A stretch of 64,000 nt of DNA from Clostridium guangxiense (GTDB lineage Bacteria; Bacillota; Clostridia; Clostridiales; Clostridiaceae), in the NCBI RefSeq assembly GCF_021043395.1, contig NZ_JAJNKE010000001.1, forward strand, positions 1-64,000, written 5' to 3'. Positions within the stretch are counted from its first letter, which is position 1, and each line of letters opens with the position of its first letter. Position numbers and translations under genes: made by a program. The notes under the pieces were generated by a model. It was not told the DNA's origin. It saw nothing but the letters and a program-made list of their open reading frames with translations, and did not search any database. Below are positions 1 through 7,647 of this stretch, in pieces.

Positions 1-110
1 ATTAAAGTTAACCTTTTTTAATCTCATAAAAATAATAATTATTTTTTATTTCTTATTGACATTTCTTAGCTGGACTTAATTATTCATATCACTGGTCTTT
101 GAATTGTGTA

Positions 111-497
111 TTAAGATATCATGCTTAATAATGTGTCAAATAAAGGTTTATGTTCTTTTATGATTTCATCAAGTAATTTTTCATTATATTCTATTACGCC
201 GTTATGGTCACATTCAAATGCTCTTACTGATTCCCTTTCAATAATAAAGTAATTTCCAGATTCTTTTCTTAGTACAAATAATAAATTTTCGTGTCCAAAG
301 CTTGTAGACCCTTTATGATAAAAGCATTGAACCCTATTCCAGTTTGTACTCTTACCATCTATAATATAGGTATTATCATTGTTTTTTCTTCTACCATCAT
401 ATTTTTTTATATCAATACTTTTCATATATTCTTCAAATATTTTTGCTAATTGTTTTGTTTCACAAGTTTTCCAAAGCTTTATCAACTTTTCTTGCAT
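111..497 (-). CDS. hypothetical protein, 128 aa
   Basis: I do not recognise this protein. It is soluble, lysine-rich at the N terminus, and has no signal peptide or membrane segment. The ATG at 497 follows a good GAAAGGAGA ribosome site, so translation looks real. It is the leftmost member of a run of small minus-strand genes of unknown function (0.1-5.7 kb), a typical accessory region of a plasmid or conjugative element. Confidence 0.7.
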   Translation of the reverse strand: MQEKLIKLWKTCETKQLAKIFEEYMKSIDIKKYDGRRKNNDNTYIIDGKSTNWNRVQCFYHKGSTSFGHENLLFVLRKESGNYFIIERESVRAFECDHNGVIEYNEKLLDEIIKEHKPLFDTLLSMIS

Positions 498-547
498 TTT
501 TATTCTCCTTTCATAGACCAGCTATGCCTTATTTGAATTCTAAACTA

Positions 548-721
548 TTAACCAATAATAAACATACCTACTACGGTTTTTATTGAACTATAATATTTCC
601 CTATTTCAAGATACCAAAAATCATGCTTTTCATGATTTTTGCACAAATAGAATGGTAAATATAAAGTTGCAATTAACCACGCTATAAGCGTTATAAAATA
701 ATACAATATTTTTCTTATCAT
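548..721 (-). CDS. small membrane protein, 57 aa
   Basis: A 57-codon reading frame starts at ATG 721 behind a GAGGTGATAAAG ribosome site and stops at 548. The first 27 residues form one hydrophobic segment with an aromatic-rich core (ILYYFITLIAWLIATLYL), followed by a short charged tail. It is probably a single-span membrane peptide. No family is recognised. The good ribosome site and the same orientation as its neighbours support it as a gene. Confidence 0.6.
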   Translation of the reverse strand: MIRKILYYFITLIAWLIATLYLPFYLCKNHEKHDFWYLEIGKYYSSIKTVVGMFIIG

Positions 722-802
722 TTAACTTTATCACCTCATTTGCGACGTATTTTATTCAGCTCTTGAAACTGTTTTTGAATTCTGAAATTAAATTTATGAA
801 CT

Positions 803-1096
803 TTACTCTTCTGGAAGATCATAAGTATCTTGTTTATTTTTAGCATGAGATTCTAGCTTCACAGAAAGTCCATCAATAATCTTATACAATTCATCGATCT
901 TATTACAAACCACTTGGAAATCCTTCAAGCCAGTGCCTATTATTTCATCATTAACCATTCCTTTTAAAGCACCTTGTGGCGTTGTATAGTAACCTAGTCT
1001 CTTCCACTGTTCTTCACCTTTAACTACCATCTTTTTAAGGATGCATATATTTCTATCATCTACAGCCTCAATTTTAATATCATTACTTATTTTCAT
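803..1096 (-). CDS. hypothetical protein, 97 aa
   Basis: Unrecognised soluble protein. The start is set at ATG 1096 because the GGAGGATGA ribosome site sits about 8 bases ahead of it; the ATG three codons upstream overlaps that site. The second half (LKDFQVVCNKIDELYKIIDG) is probably helical. Short DNA-element proteins with a basic N-terminal half and helical C-terminal half are common in clostridial phages and plasmids, but no function can be assigned. Confidence 0.65.
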   Translation of the reverse strand: MKISNDIKIEAVDDRNICILKKMVVKGEEQWKRLGYYTTPQGALKGMVNDEIIGTGLKDFQVVCNKIDELYKIIDGLSVKLESHAKNKQDTYDLPEE

Positions 1097-1140
1097 TTTT
1101 TTCATCCTCCTTGTCTTTAAAATTTAAAAAATGTTTTTTA

Positions 1141-1344
1141 TCAAAATAATGTCAACTGTTCATTAATTTGAGTAGGCTTATTGGTCCAACTAGAGCATCC
1201 CATTGTTTTAAGCTCATTGTCCGACTGTATCCACCCGCATATTTTTCCTCTTTTATCCGACCTGCATCCGTACATATAACAAGTTCCATCTATTTTCTTT
1301 TCATCTTTATTTAAATTTGTGCAACCATGACAGCAATACTCCAT
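1141..1344 (-). CDS. small cysteine-rich protein
   Basis: A 67-residue protein with seven cysteines in CCHGC, GTCYMYGC, KICGW and MGCSSW contexts, suggesting a metal-binding fold. The start is placed at ATG 1344, since the upstream ATG overlaps the AAAGGATGG ribosome site. Similar short Cys-rich proteins occur among phage and plasmid accessory genes; the role is unknown. Confidence 0.65.
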   Translation of the reverse strand: MEYCCHGCTNLNKDEKKIDGTCYMYGCRSDKRGKICGWIQSDNELKTMGCSSWTNKPTQINEQLTLF

Positions 1345-1412
1345 TCGATCCACCATCCTTTATTATTTTTATAAATAAAAGGACATCTAAGTGTAGACAT
1401 CCTTTTATCTTT

Positions 1413-1781
1413 TTATAAATTCTTCAATTCAATTCCTGTTTTAGGATCATATCCTAAACGTTGCCTTAATTCTGTAAATCCCCATGCACATTTGCCTGTA
1501 CGATTAGTATATTCTTCAGCAAAACACCTTTTGTAAAGTCTTATATCATCAGGAGTTATATCATTGTTTAATAATTTTTTATTTACTATATCGGCAATTC
1601 TCTTGTTTAATTGCTTTTTACCATCTTCAGTTTTACCATTTATTTTTATGTTTTTATCCTTTCTGTCGTAGTATTCAGTTTTTATTGAACTAGCTATACA
1701 ACTTACTTGAATATAAGAGAACTGTTTTATAGACATTGAATTCATATACTCTAGGATATTTTTAGTAACCCGTCCTTTCAT
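1413..1781 (-). CDS. hypothetical protein, 122 aa
   Basis: Unrecognised basic protein (many Lys and Arg, no membrane segment). The ATG at 1781 follows AAAGGAGGCAG. The N-terminal 40 residues could form a small helical DNA-binding domain, but no helix-turn-helix can be named. A hairpin with an A/T flank just downstream (1375-1410) may end this transcript. Confidence 0.65.
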   Translation of the reverse strand: MKGRVTKNILEYMNSMSIKQFSYIQVSCIASSIKTEYYDRKDKNIKINGKTEDGKKQLNKRIADIVNKKLLNNDITPDDIRLYKRCFAEEYTNRTGKCAWGFTELRQRLGYDPKTGIELKNL

Positions 1782-1795
1782 ACCAACTGCCTCCT

Positions 1796-2452
1796 TTAAA
1801 CATAGAACTCCTTCATATCATCAAGCCTTAAACATGCTAATTTGCCACCTTGAAAACAGCTACCACAATCAATATAAATTGTTCCCTGTCTTTTTAATAT
1901 TTGAGGTGTATTAGAATTATCTAATATAGCCTGCACAGGAGTATGACCACATATTACGGTATAATCTTTATATTGCTTCTCGATACCTATGTTATCTCTT
2001 GTCCACAAACAGTTTTGTTCATCCTGTTTTAGAAATTGTTCAAGCTCTATTGAGCTATAGTTACCTGAAAACTTCAAACCTGCATGAACCAATATAAATT
2101 TATCGACTACTTTAATAATCGGCAGTCTCTTAATATAGTTATAAATCAGCAGTTCCTTATCAAATCCTTCTTTTAATAAACTGAAATGCGTGACTTGTCC
2201 TCCATTGCAGTACCATAAATTATAATTACCTGTTTCAACGGCTTCTTCAAACATTTTTTCGTGATTACCTTTAAGCAAAGTTATGTTTTTGTGCCCTACT
2301 ACATAATCTAATATTTTTAATGATCCCGGTCCTCTATCAAATATGTCACCTATTATATACAATTCATCATTGTTTGTGAAATTAATTAATTTCAACATAC
2401 TTATAAATTTTTCATAACATCCATGTATATCTGACATAACGTATTTACTCAT
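1796..2452 (-). CDS. PPP-family metallophosphoesterase (serine/threonine or Ap4A-type)
   Basis: A 218-residue calcineurin-like phosphatase. The three metal-site motifs are visible in order near the N terminus: SDIHGCYEK (DxH), GDIFDRGPGS (GDxxDRG) and KGNHEKM (GNHE), followed later by LVHAGL and CGHTP, which supply the distal histidines. This pattern is typical of PrpE/ApaH and lambda-type protein phosphatases that cleave phosphoserine/threonine or dinucleoside polyphosphates. The start is ATG 2452, beginning MSKYVMSDIHG. It overlaps the end of the upstream 57-aa zinc-ribbon gene by 8 bases, indicating translational coupling. A longer frame to 2596 exists but would run through that gene. The substrate cannot be inferred. 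Confidence 0.88.
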   Translation of the reverse strand: MSKYVMSDIHGCYEKFISMLKLINFTNNDELYIIGDIFDRGPGSLKILDYVVGHKNITLLKGNHEKMFEEAVETGNYNLWYCNGGQVTHFSLLKEGFDKELLIYNYIKRLPIIKVVDKFILVHAGLKFSGNYSSIELEQFLKQDEQNCLWTRDNIGIEKQYKDYTVICGHTPVQAILDNSNTPQILKRQGTIYIDCGSCFQGGKLACLRLDDMKEFYV

Positions 2453-2618
2453 CCTTATCTCTCCCATCATTAAGATTAAAAAGTTCTTCAATTTCACCAT
2501 CTTCTGCAAACCAATCATCATTTTCACAACGTACTGCACCAAATTCATAATTAAGTTTACCACCACATTCTGGACATCTAAAATTATCAAAATCACTCTG
2601 TTTATAATTACCTTCCAT
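2445..2618 (-). CDS. small zinc-ribbon protein, 57 aa
   Basis: A 57-codon frame starts at ATG 2618 behind a strong AAGGAGGAC ribosome site. It contains CPECGGKLNYEFGAVRC, a CxxC...C zinc-ribbon knuckle, followed by an acidic tail. Its stop codon lies inside the start of the downstream phosphatase (8-base overlap), so the two are probably co-translated. Function unknown; small zinc ribbons often mediate protein or nucleic-acid contacts. Confidence 0.75.
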   Translation of the reverse strand: MEGNYKQSDFDNFRCPECGGKLNYEFGAVRCENDDWFAEDGEIEELFNLNDGRDKDE

Positions 2619-2635
2619 AAGCACCGTCCTCCTTA

Positions 2636-2692
2636 TAAAAAAGAGCAGCTACCTACTCAAATTTCATAGACAGCTGTTCTCCCTTTTTTTCT
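2636..2692 (-). terminator. intercistronic terminator hairpin
   Basis: On the minus strand a hairpin pairs CAGCT with AGCTG, extended by GAG/CTC across a small bulge, and runs into TTTTTT. It overlaps the last codons of the gene ending at 2653 and lies only about 15 bases before the ribosome site of the next gene (2618). Confidence 0.6.
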
Positions 2693-2859
2693 TTTATTTC
2701 TTGATTATTTTTGGCTAATAAGCATACTGGATAAGTATATGCACTTTTGTCAACTGTTATATTTACAGTGTCGCCGTTATTATATATTGAACGAACATAT
2801 CCTTCTAATATTTCTCCTTTATATTGAAATTTAACTTTCTTACCTATATAAACATCCAT
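2653..2859 (-). CDS. hypothetical small beta-rich protein, 68 aa
   Basis: Unrecognised 68-residue protein. The sequence IGKKVKFQYKGEILEGYVRS followed by DTVNITVD looks like a short SH3/KOW-like beta barrel. The ATG at 2859 follows GAGAGGAAG. Its 3' end is embedded in a terminator hairpin. Confidence 0.65.
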   Translation of the reverse strand: MDVYIGKKVKFQYKGEILEGYVRSIYNNGDTVNITVDKSAYTYPVCLLAKNNQEIKEKKGEQLSMKFE

Positions 2860-2883
2860 ATTGAAGTACTTCCTCTCAATCTA

Positions 2884-3177
2884 TCATATCCAAATTTCTA
2901 CGATTACAGGATCGTCGCTTTTAAATCTATCAATTTTATAAAGACCCTCCGGCAGTGAATTTCTACATTCCTCTAATGTGCCTTTAACTACGCAATATTT
3001 TGTAGCAAATGAATTGCCAAGCTGTCTATTGATTTCCCATAGCCTAACAACGTACTTGTTTGCAAAGTCTTTTGGGTTTTTATATATGGTAAACAATGCG
3101 ATATTACCTTTTATACAAATTCTTTTTGCATGATAGAAATTTATGCCTTTAAAATTTTGTAAAATTACATTTTTCAA
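2884..3177 (-). CDS. hypothetical protein, 97 aa
   Basis: Unrecognised soluble protein. A TTG at 3177 is preferred as start because the GAGGTGA ribosome site lies 5 bases upstream; the GTG at 3186 is part of that site. The upstream gene stops at 3183, so the two are tightly linked and probably co-translated. Confidence 0.6.
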   Translation of the reverse strand: MKNVILQNFKGINFYHAKRICIKGNIALFTIYKNPKDFANKYVVRLWEINRQLGNSFATKYCVVKGTLEECRNSLPEGLYKIDRFKSDDPVIVEIWI

Positions 3178-3182
3178 AATAT

Positions 3183-3431
3183 TCACCTCATTTTACAAAA
3201 ATATTTTTTTAAATTGTATAAAACTTTGTTTAATTTACAGCGATATTTTTCAAATGTATAACTTAGTATTATTCTTTGGAAAATATTTAGTTTTACATAA
3301 TTTTCTATAAAATCAACTCCCATGTGTACTTTTTTATTTCTTGCCATTCCACATTTATATTCGACAATATCACCAGGTTCTGCAAATACTCCATATGGTG
3401 ACTTTATTTGCTTTATTACTTTTAACTTCAT
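3183..3431 (-). CDS. hypothetical basic protein, 82 aa
   Basis: Unrecognised. The N-terminal half (VIKQIKSPYGVFAEPGDIVEY) looks beta-rich and barrel-like; the C-terminal third is very basic. The ATG at 3431 follows GGAGGGGTAAG, which itself comes directly after a terminator hairpin (3451-3477), so expression may depend on read-through. Confidence 0.6.
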   Translation of the reverse strand: MKLKVIKQIKSPYGVFAEPGDIVEYKCGMARNKKVHMGVDFIENYVKLNIFQRIILSYTFEKYRCKLNKVLYNLKKYFCKMR

Positions 3432-3445
3432 TCTTACCCCTCCAA

Positions 3446-3478
3446 TAAAAAAGGATTAACATTGAAAGTTAATCCTCC
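3446..3478 (-). terminator. terminator hairpin between small genes
   Basis: Arms AGGATTAAC (3452-3460) and GTTAATCCT (3468-3476) pair perfectly, and on the minus strand the hairpin is followed by a T run. It lies about 15 bases ahead of the ribosome site of the gene starting at 3431. A near-copy is at 4111-4141. Confidence 0.75.
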
Positions 3479-3493
3479 TAGTTTTTATACTTA

Positions 3494-4054
3494 TTAATCC
3501 ACTACTCCTGTACCATAGAATTCACCCATAGTTAAGCCTCTTTTTAACTTAAAAGCTTCACTAACCATGATCCTTCCGTATTTTTCATCATTGTTTTCCC
3601 AATAAACCATTTTCCAATTGTATTTTGGATTGTCATATTGTTTGTCTTTATAATCAACATCCTTATAGCCTTTATATTCCTTCCATTTACTTTCATCAAC
3701 CGCTATGTGCTTTTGATCTTTAAAATCATTTATACTAATATTTTTGGTCTCTTTCGCTTTATTAACAAATTCTAGTTGTTTAATTTCATTAAGTGACAAC
3801 TGTATTTCATGAATATTTCTCCTATTGGTACAACCATCTGCATAACAACAATAGCCATCAAGTGTCTCTTTAAAATCATTAAGATTGATATTCCAATTTA
3901 CTTTTTGAGCACACTCTTCACAAATATAACCCCATGCATATTTTATGTTTCCAACTGGTATATCCTTGTTTAATTTACTTATGTCAAAAACTTTTCCATT
4001 CCCTGTTTCTACTGTAAATTCATCAAAAGTCACGCCCTTATATTTTACTTTCAT
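3494..4054 (-). CDS. hypothetical protein with Cys pairs, 186 aa
   Basis: Unrecognised. Two cysteine pairs (YICEECAQK and YCCYADGC) in the N-terminal half suggest a zinc-binding region. The rest is hydrophilic and ends in GEFYGTGVVD. The start is placed at ATG 4054 because the AGGAGGTCAG ribosome site lies upstream of it and inside the longer frame that begins at 4078. Confidence 0.65.
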   Translation of the reverse strand: MKVKYKGVTFDEFTVETGNGKVFDISKLNKDIPVGNIKYAWGYICEECAQKVNWNINLNDFKETLDGYCCYADGCTNRRNIHEIQLSLNEIKQLEFVNKAKETKNISINDFKDQKHIAVDESKWKEYKGYKDVDYKDKQYDNPKYNWKMVYWENNDEKYGRIMVSEAFKLKRGLTMGEFYGTGVVD

Positions 4055-4110
4055 AATAAAAACTGACCTCCTATTCATTTTTTATTTAAAATTATCAACG
4101 TTTCTTTAAT

Positions 4111-4141
4111 AAAAAAGGACTAACTTTGAAAGTTAATCCTC
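4111..4141 (-). terminator. terminator hairpin, near-copy of the 3.4-kb one
   Basis: Arms AGGACTAACTTT (4116-4127) and AAAGTTAATCCT (4129-4140) pair with one G-U and run into T's on the minus strand. The sequence closely resembles the hairpin at 3451-3477, so the two probably arose by duplication. Confidence 0.75.
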
Positions 4142-4405
4142 CTTAATATTTTGATTAAATATTTCGCACCACTTATTATACAATTCTTTCTTCTTTTTAA
4201 TTTTCAAAGCCTTTTCCTTAAGCTGCTTAAGTGAAGTCATATCTTCAATACTCAAAACATCATCAATATTTATAGTATCAAAAGATGCATCATTTAAGTA
4301 TCTTCCAGCAAATTCACTTCCATGCTCCAAAGCTTCATGAAGTTCATTCCAATTTGGATATACATCCTTACATTGACTTTTGAATTCTTCTGAATAATTA
4401 ATCAT
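4133..4405 (-). CDS. hypothetical acidic protein, 90 aa
   Basis: Unrecognised soluble, mostly helical protein. The ATG at 4405 follows AAGGAGGAG, which lies inside the 3' end of the upstream 59-aa gene; the two frames overlap by 8 bases. The stop codon falls within the downstream terminator hairpin. Confidence 0.65.
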   Translation of the reverse strand: MINYSEEFKSQCKDVYPNWNELHEALEHGSEFAGRYLNDASFDTINIDDVLSIEDMTSLKQLKEKALKIKKKKELYNKWCEIFNQNIKED

Positions 4406-4577
4406 TTTTACTCCTCCTTGATCGAAATTTTCCTAGTTTTCTTCTTTTCTGTGAAAGCTTGTATCTATTCCATTCACGCTTCCAGTGTTTAGCTTTAACT
4501 GGATTAATTGCAACACATGCAGCTTTTAGAATGTTTTTCTTTACTCTTTTTTCAAGCCATTGATTTATGCTTAACAT
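4398..4577 (-). CDS. small very basic protein, 59 aa
   Basis: A 59-codon frame from ATG 4577, with an AGGAGAGAG ribosome site, to 4398. It is rich in Lys/Arg (KRVKK, KRRKLGKFRSRRSK) and tryptophan, suggesting nucleic-acid binding. It overlaps the next gene start by 8 bases and carries that gene's ribosome site. Confidence 0.65.
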   Translation of the reverse strand: MLSINQWLEKRVKKNILKAACVAINPVKAKHWKREWNRYKLSQKRRKLGKFRSRRSKND

Positions 4578-4729
4578 TTTAATCTCTCTCCTTTAAAATT
4601 TTAATTCTATAAAAATAGAGAAGCCAAAGCTCCTCTCTCAAATGTGACAGTCAACTATGGTTAAGTTCAGCTCTGGATCTGCTTTATCAATAAAGGCTTC
4701 TTTGAAGCTTTTATTCCATTTCTTAGCTT

Positions 4730-5230
4730 CTACATCCGTTTCTGAACTACAACCAAACCTGCCCAAGTTCCAACGTATGAAAGCATTTTTTTATCACTGG
4801 TATAGAAATCTCCACTACCTTGTCCGTTGCCTACAGCTGTTAGCAGTGATAGGGGATGTAAAATCCAACCATCATCATATGAAGGCAAAGCTTCCATATC
4901 TATAAATTGCTTTTTATCATGGTTTAAAATATACTTTGATAATTTTTTTGTAGGTTTAGCCTTAATCTTTTTGAATGTACCATCAGAAGTACAATCATAT
5001 AAATTGCCTTTGTATCCTTCAGGTATAAACAGACCATCATCAGCATAATCACCAGCCCACACAATTTTATCTTTATACCATTTTCCATCAGGTTGAAGTA
5101 ATCCTTCAACTGCAAGCATATACTCATTTGGTCTAAATGAATGTTCTGTAATCTTTGAAAATGAATTATAATCCATATGATCTACAAATTCTCCCTTTGT
5201 AATATTTACTGCTTTAAAGTATTGTCCCAT
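4730..5230 (-). CDS. hypothetical phage/plasmid-type protein, possibly frameshifted near its end
   Basis: A 166-residue protein starting MGQYFKAVNITKGEF at ATG 5230 behind AAGGAGGAA. By memory this start and the DDGWILHPLSLLTAVGNG segment resemble a conserved family of unknown function in phages and plasmids. The frame stops at 4730 with an unusual tail (VVVQKRM). A second minus-strand frame without its own start continues for about 35 more codons to 4639 and looks coding (KKWNKSFKEAFIDKADPEL), so a single-base frameshift near 4740-4745 is possible. The longer open frame to 5311 runs through the leader terminator and is not used. Confidence 0.65.
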   Translation of the reverse strand: MGQYFKAVNITKGEFVDHMDYNSFSKITEHSFRPNEYMLAVEGLLQPDGKWYKDKIVWAGDYADDGLFIPEGYKGNLYDCTSDGTFKKIKAKPTKKLSKYILNHDKKQFIDMEALPSYDDGWILHPLSLLTAVGNGQGSGDFYTSDKKMLSYVGTWAGLVVVQKRM

Positions 5231-5257
5231 AGATAATTCCTCCTTTAAATTTAAACA

Positions 5258-5397
5258 AAATAAAAAACCGCATATAAGCAGAAAATGCCTACACACAGTT
5301 TTGTTAGCCAATTTGACCTAAAAATAATTTGTTGCTAAAAAGAATAGCAAATACTAAATGTATCTACTATTCTTTATATGTCATTTTTCGGGTTTTA
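5258..5397 (-). ncRNA. leader-like repeat with terminator, copy 1
   Basis: Non-coding stretch between the gene ending at 5416 and the gene starting at 5230. Read on the minus strand it contains ACATATAAAGAATAGTA, then a GCTAAC box, then a hairpin ending TTATATGCGG followed by TTTTTT. A relative with the same order of blocks lies at 45010-45145, upstream of another gene. It is either a small terminated RNA or an attenuator for the downstream gene. Confidence 0.4.
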
Positions 5398-5415
5398 TCA
5401 GAGGAATTTATATAA

Positions 5416-5691
5416 TTATTTTTTGCTTCGATTTTCATTTTTATCAGAATCAACTAATCCCTCTACATATTCTATTTCTTTCTTTATTTCAGTTATTTCT
5501 TTATTTGTAATTACAAATTTATTATTATCAATTTTATAATTGATTTCAAAAAACTTATTATAAAGATCTACCAGCTTTTCAGCAAATTCTCTTGATAATT
5601 CATCATTAAATAATGAAATAACATAATCTTTTATGCTGCTCCACTCACTAATAATAAACCTTTTCTTAACTGGTGTATCTGAATTTAGCAT
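5416..5691 (-). CDS. hypothetical protein, 91 aa
   Basis: Unrecognised, mostly helical protein rich in Glu and Lys. No convincing ribosome site precedes the ATG at 5691, so the start, or even the gene, is less certain than for its neighbours. Codon use looks normal for the region. Confidence 0.45.
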   Translation of the reverse strand: MLNSDTPVKKRFIISEWSSIKDYVISLFNDELSREFAEKLVDLYNKFFEINYKIDNNKFVITNKEITEIKKEIEYVEGLVDSDKNENRSKK

Positions 5692-5942
5692 AGTTAAATT
5701 TGATTCGGCATTTTGGCAGCAAGATCCTAAGTTATCTATTAATTATCATTATTAATAAAAAGGCAGGTTAATTCCTGTCTTTTTTATTAACCTTCTCAAA
5801 GTGTTTTTTTATTTAGATACATAAAAAAGGTAGCTAGAAAGGTAACTCAACCAATTGCTCTTATATTAATTTCTGCCTTTAAACTCTTTAATTATTCTAA
5901 AATATCCTTATACAGAGTTTGCAAAACACAAAAATCTTATAA

Positions 5943-5982
5943 TAAAAAAGCAACTTGGTTTTGTGCTCCAAATTGCTTTTAC
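5943..5982 (-). terminator. terminator of the quorum-sensing cassette
   Basis: On the minus strand AAAGCAATTTGG pairs with CCAAGTTGCTTT and is followed by a T run. It lies directly behind the 52-aa peptide gene and closes the regulator-peptide operon. Confidence 0.8.
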
Positions 5983-5986
5983 TTCG

Positions 5987-6145
5987 TTAAAATATAAATG
6001 GAATTACTTTTACAGCCTTAGCCATAGCACCTCCTGTTATATAAGCAATATTACTTGTAATTTGTGTATTTACACCTATAAATACAAACATAAGCAGCAT
6101 ACAAGTAAACAATAGTAATGCTTTCTTACGACTTAATTTTGACAT
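5987..6145 (-). CDS. exported signalling propeptide candidate (Phr-like), 52 aa
   Basis: A 52-codon frame from ATG 6145 to 5987, with a strong GGGAGGTGTTGAAT ribosome site, 15 bases after the stop of the RRNPP-type regulator. The peptide has the layout of a Phr/Pap-type pheromone precursor: a basic start (MSKLSRKK), a hydrophobic core (ALLLFTCMLLMFVFIGV) and a short C-terminal region (residues about 27-52, ending AKAVKVIPFIF) from which a mature signal could be cut. In known systems the precursor is exported by Sec, trimmed outside, taken up by the Opp transporter and binds the TPR domain of the regulator. The exact mature peptide cannot be read from sequence. A terminator follows immediately. 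The pairing is inferred from position, size and topology. Confidence 0.7.
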   Translation of the reverse strand: MSKLSRKKALLLFTCMLLMFVFIGVNTQITSNIAYITGGAMAKAVKVIPFIF

Positions 6146-6160
6146 ATTCAACACCTCCCA

Positions 6161-7462
6161 TTAATTTGTTTTAAGTACAAAGTTTATAAGTTCCTTAGCC
6201 GTTTCAACGTTATTATCAATATAAAAAAGCACCAATTTGTGAACTAGCATATGATTTATATTCCCCTGTTTATTAAACAAAGAAAATAACGTGTACTTTA
6301 TACTGTTCATTTCCTTTACTTTGTTTTCAACTGTATACATTTCTATTAAATCACATAATATGTCATTTTCCAAAACATAGTTTTTTTGTTTTTCACATAA
6401 ATTCAAAGCTTTTGAATAAAATTGCTCAGATTTTTCTTCATTACCAAAACTTCTATAAAATTTACCAACATGAAAATAAATTTCTGATAAATAAGGACTA
6501 TCATTATTGACACTATTTAGCCTTTCAATAACACAATTAAAGTTTTCAAGAGCTTTATCCTTTTCCTGCATGTCTAAATAAACATTTACGATATTCAATA
6601 ACACTGTTACATACCTATCTACATAATTACTTTTAACCAAGCTTATCAGTTCATCAAATACCTGTAATGCCTCACTATAACGCTTCATTGAACACAAACA
6701 AACAGCCTTGCTATCTAGTATTTTAAATAATTTTAAATTATCATTTCTATCTACTAATTTTTCAGATATCTCAAGGTTTTGCAAAGTCTTTTCAAAATTA
6801 TTCATATAAAAATAAGATAAAGCATTGTTATATGTAAAAATCACTTTATCATTAACTGAAATATCATCAAAGCGATTTAATATAAACTCACAACATTCAA
6901 TGCTTTTTTTATAGTCACCTATATATACATAAACCATGGATAGTTTCCTTGAAAGTGGTATTAATTCTCTATCTAAAAACACCCGATTAATTAATGCTAA
7001 AGCTTTTTCATAATATACAGCACCTTTATACATCTCATTATTATTACAATAATAATCTCCGGCTATTTTATATATCTTTAATTTTTTATCTTTTATGTCC
7101 CAGTCAATTAAAAAACTTTCTGCTTCTTTGAGTGTTTTAATAAAGCTATCACCCTTAGAAATGCTTAAAGTGTTTAGCTCTTCTATATAATTATCAAGAG
7201 CTTTATTAGCTTGTACAATTTGATTTTCCATTAAATAATCAACGGTCTCATCAACTTCAAAGCGCCTTTTTTTAGCCAATGCGGTTAAGTTTTTTATAAC
7301 AACCTCTGCCGTTTTTTTAGTAATACTTGCTTTATTAGTTTCAATCTCACTTATAAGATTTCTTGTTATCTCACTTCCCGTAATTTCTTCCTGTTTCAAA
7401 CCATACTTTCTTCTAATTTCCTTTAACTTATCACCGTCCGATAGCACTATATTTTTTTTCAT
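6161..7462 (-). CDS. RRNPP-family HTH-TPR quorum-sensing regulator
   Basis: A 433-residue cytoplasmic regulator. Residues about 10-65 form an XRE-type helix-turn-helix (LKEIRRKYGLKQEEITG, then ISEIETNKASITKKTAEVV). The rest, from about 85 to 430, is a chain of tetratricopeptide-type helical repeats (for example AVYYEKALALI and EKSEQFYSKALNLCEKQ). This is the layout of the RRNPP group (Rap, Rgg, NprR, PlcR, PrgX, AimR), which bind a small imported peptide in the TPR domain and change target-gene transcription. The ATG at 7462 follows GAGAGGG, with a good promoter at 7506-7534. The gene is directly followed by a 52-aa export-type peptide gene, its likely cognate signal. Being on a conjugative element, it may control transfer, copy number or the decision to excise, but targets are unknown. 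Confidence 0.85.
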   Translation of the reverse strand: MKKNIVLSDGDKLKEIRRKYGLKQEEITGSEITRNLISEIETNKASITKKTAEVVIKNLTALAKKRRFEVDETVDYLMENQIVQANKALDNYIEELNTLSISKGDSFIKTLKEAESFLIDWDIKDKKLKIYKIAGDYYCNNNEMYKGAVYYEKALALINRVFLDRELIPLSRKLSMVYVYIGDYKKSIECCEFILNRFDDISVNDKVIFTYNNALSYFYMNNFEKTLQNLEISEKLVDRNDNLKLFKILDSKAVCLCSMKRYSEALQVFDELISLVKSNYVDRYVTVLLNIVNVYLDMQEKDKALENFNCVIERLNSVNNDSPYLSEIYFHVGKFYRSFGNEEKSEQFYSKALNLCEKQKNYVLENDILCDLIEMYTVENKVKEMNSIKYTLFSLFNKQGNINHMLVHKLVLFYIDNNVETAKELINFVLKTN

Positions 7463-7505
7463 TTAAAAACCCTCTCATTTTGTAAATTTGTAACTATTTA
7501 TATAA

Positions 7506-7534
7506 ATTATACCACATGTATTTTTTTATGTAAA
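7506..7534 (-). promoter_or_regulatory. promoter of the RRNPP regulator-peptide operon
   Basis: On the minus strand TTTACA (7529-7534) and TATAAT (7506-7511) are separated by 17 bases, a near-consensus sigma-A promoter about 45 bases upstream of the regulator ATG. Confidence 0.75.
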
Positions 7535-7647
7535 TAGCTTCTATTACAATTACATTCCTTGGCTAAATAAGCCATTATAAAAAGCAGCTGGATGATATAC
7601 TATCCAACTGCTCTTATACTAATGTGCTATTCGAGGAGGAGATATTT

